DNA of 64,000 bases, from positions 18,455,999 through 18,519,998 of the forward strand of contig NC_092565.1 in the NCBI RefSeq assembly GCF_037975245.1. The letters run 5' to 3'. This DNA is from Apostichopus japonicus. Taxonomy: Eukaryota > Echinodermata > Holothuroidea > Aspidochirotida > Stichopodidae. Shown one piece after another: positions 63,982 to 64,000 of this stretch. Made by a program: the position numbers and the translations under genes. Numbering within the stretch: position 1 is the first letter of the stretch; every line of letters begins with the position of its first letter. The notes beneath the pieces are model-generated. The model searched no databases, was not told where the DNA came from, and saw only the letters and a list, made by a program, of their open reading frames with translations.

Positions 63982-64000
63982 TGATTTATGTTGTCCATTT

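Overview
The window looks like nuclear DNA of a marine invertebrate, most likely a deuterostome such as an echinoderm. The reasons are small exons with GT/AG introns, an AT-rich background, abundant microsatellites, SINEs, LINE relics and many short inverted-repeat transposons, and animal-specific proteins (an Nkx6 homeobox, PACRGL, phospholipase C epsilon). The phylum is an inference from texture and protein similarity; the sequence does not prove it.

Four protein-coding genes can be supported. (1) 1768-4165, plus strand: the last two exons of an Nkx6-class homeobox transcription factor, with the earlier exon(s) off the left edge. (2) 30380-34273, plus strand: a complete four-exon calcineurin-like metallophosphoesterase of 308 aa. 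(3) 39653-52661, minus strand: a complete seven-exon PACRGL gene (PACRG-like ciliary/microtubule protein, 230 aa). (4) 61214-63732, minus strand: the last three exons of a gene that best fits the C-terminal Ras-associating domain of phospholipase C epsilon (PLCE1), with its 5' part off the right edge. For all four, reading phase carries across every splice junction. Neighbouring genes show no functional link.

The 26 kb from 4.2 to 30.4 kb has no convincing gene. Such a desert beside a developmental homeobox gene often holds its enhancers. It contains a tRNA-headed SINE, a tandem pair of NKX6-type TTAATTAC sites, a tRNA-like pseudogene, two LINE reverse-transcriptase relics, TTAA-flanked and hAT-like miniature elements, and several minisatellites.

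The introns of PACRGL and the region from 53 to 60.4 kb are packed with nonautonomous DNA transposons. Several have legible 8-bp target duplications (39978-40366, 56556-56900, 59247-59690). A dispersed family with a conserved ~130-bp core occurs five times. The structures that standard gene annotation does not explain are: four copies of a repeat with a hammerhead-ribozyme-like core (CUGANGA, helix II, GAAA), one split by a MITE; a 775-bp fold-back element with arms made of TTTCGCCCAAC repeats; a 420-bp array of CCACATAAGGACT hairpins; a 1-kb GATA/GACA array 300 bp from the Nkx6 homeodomain exon; and a triplicated 5' splice site in the metallophosphoesterase gene.
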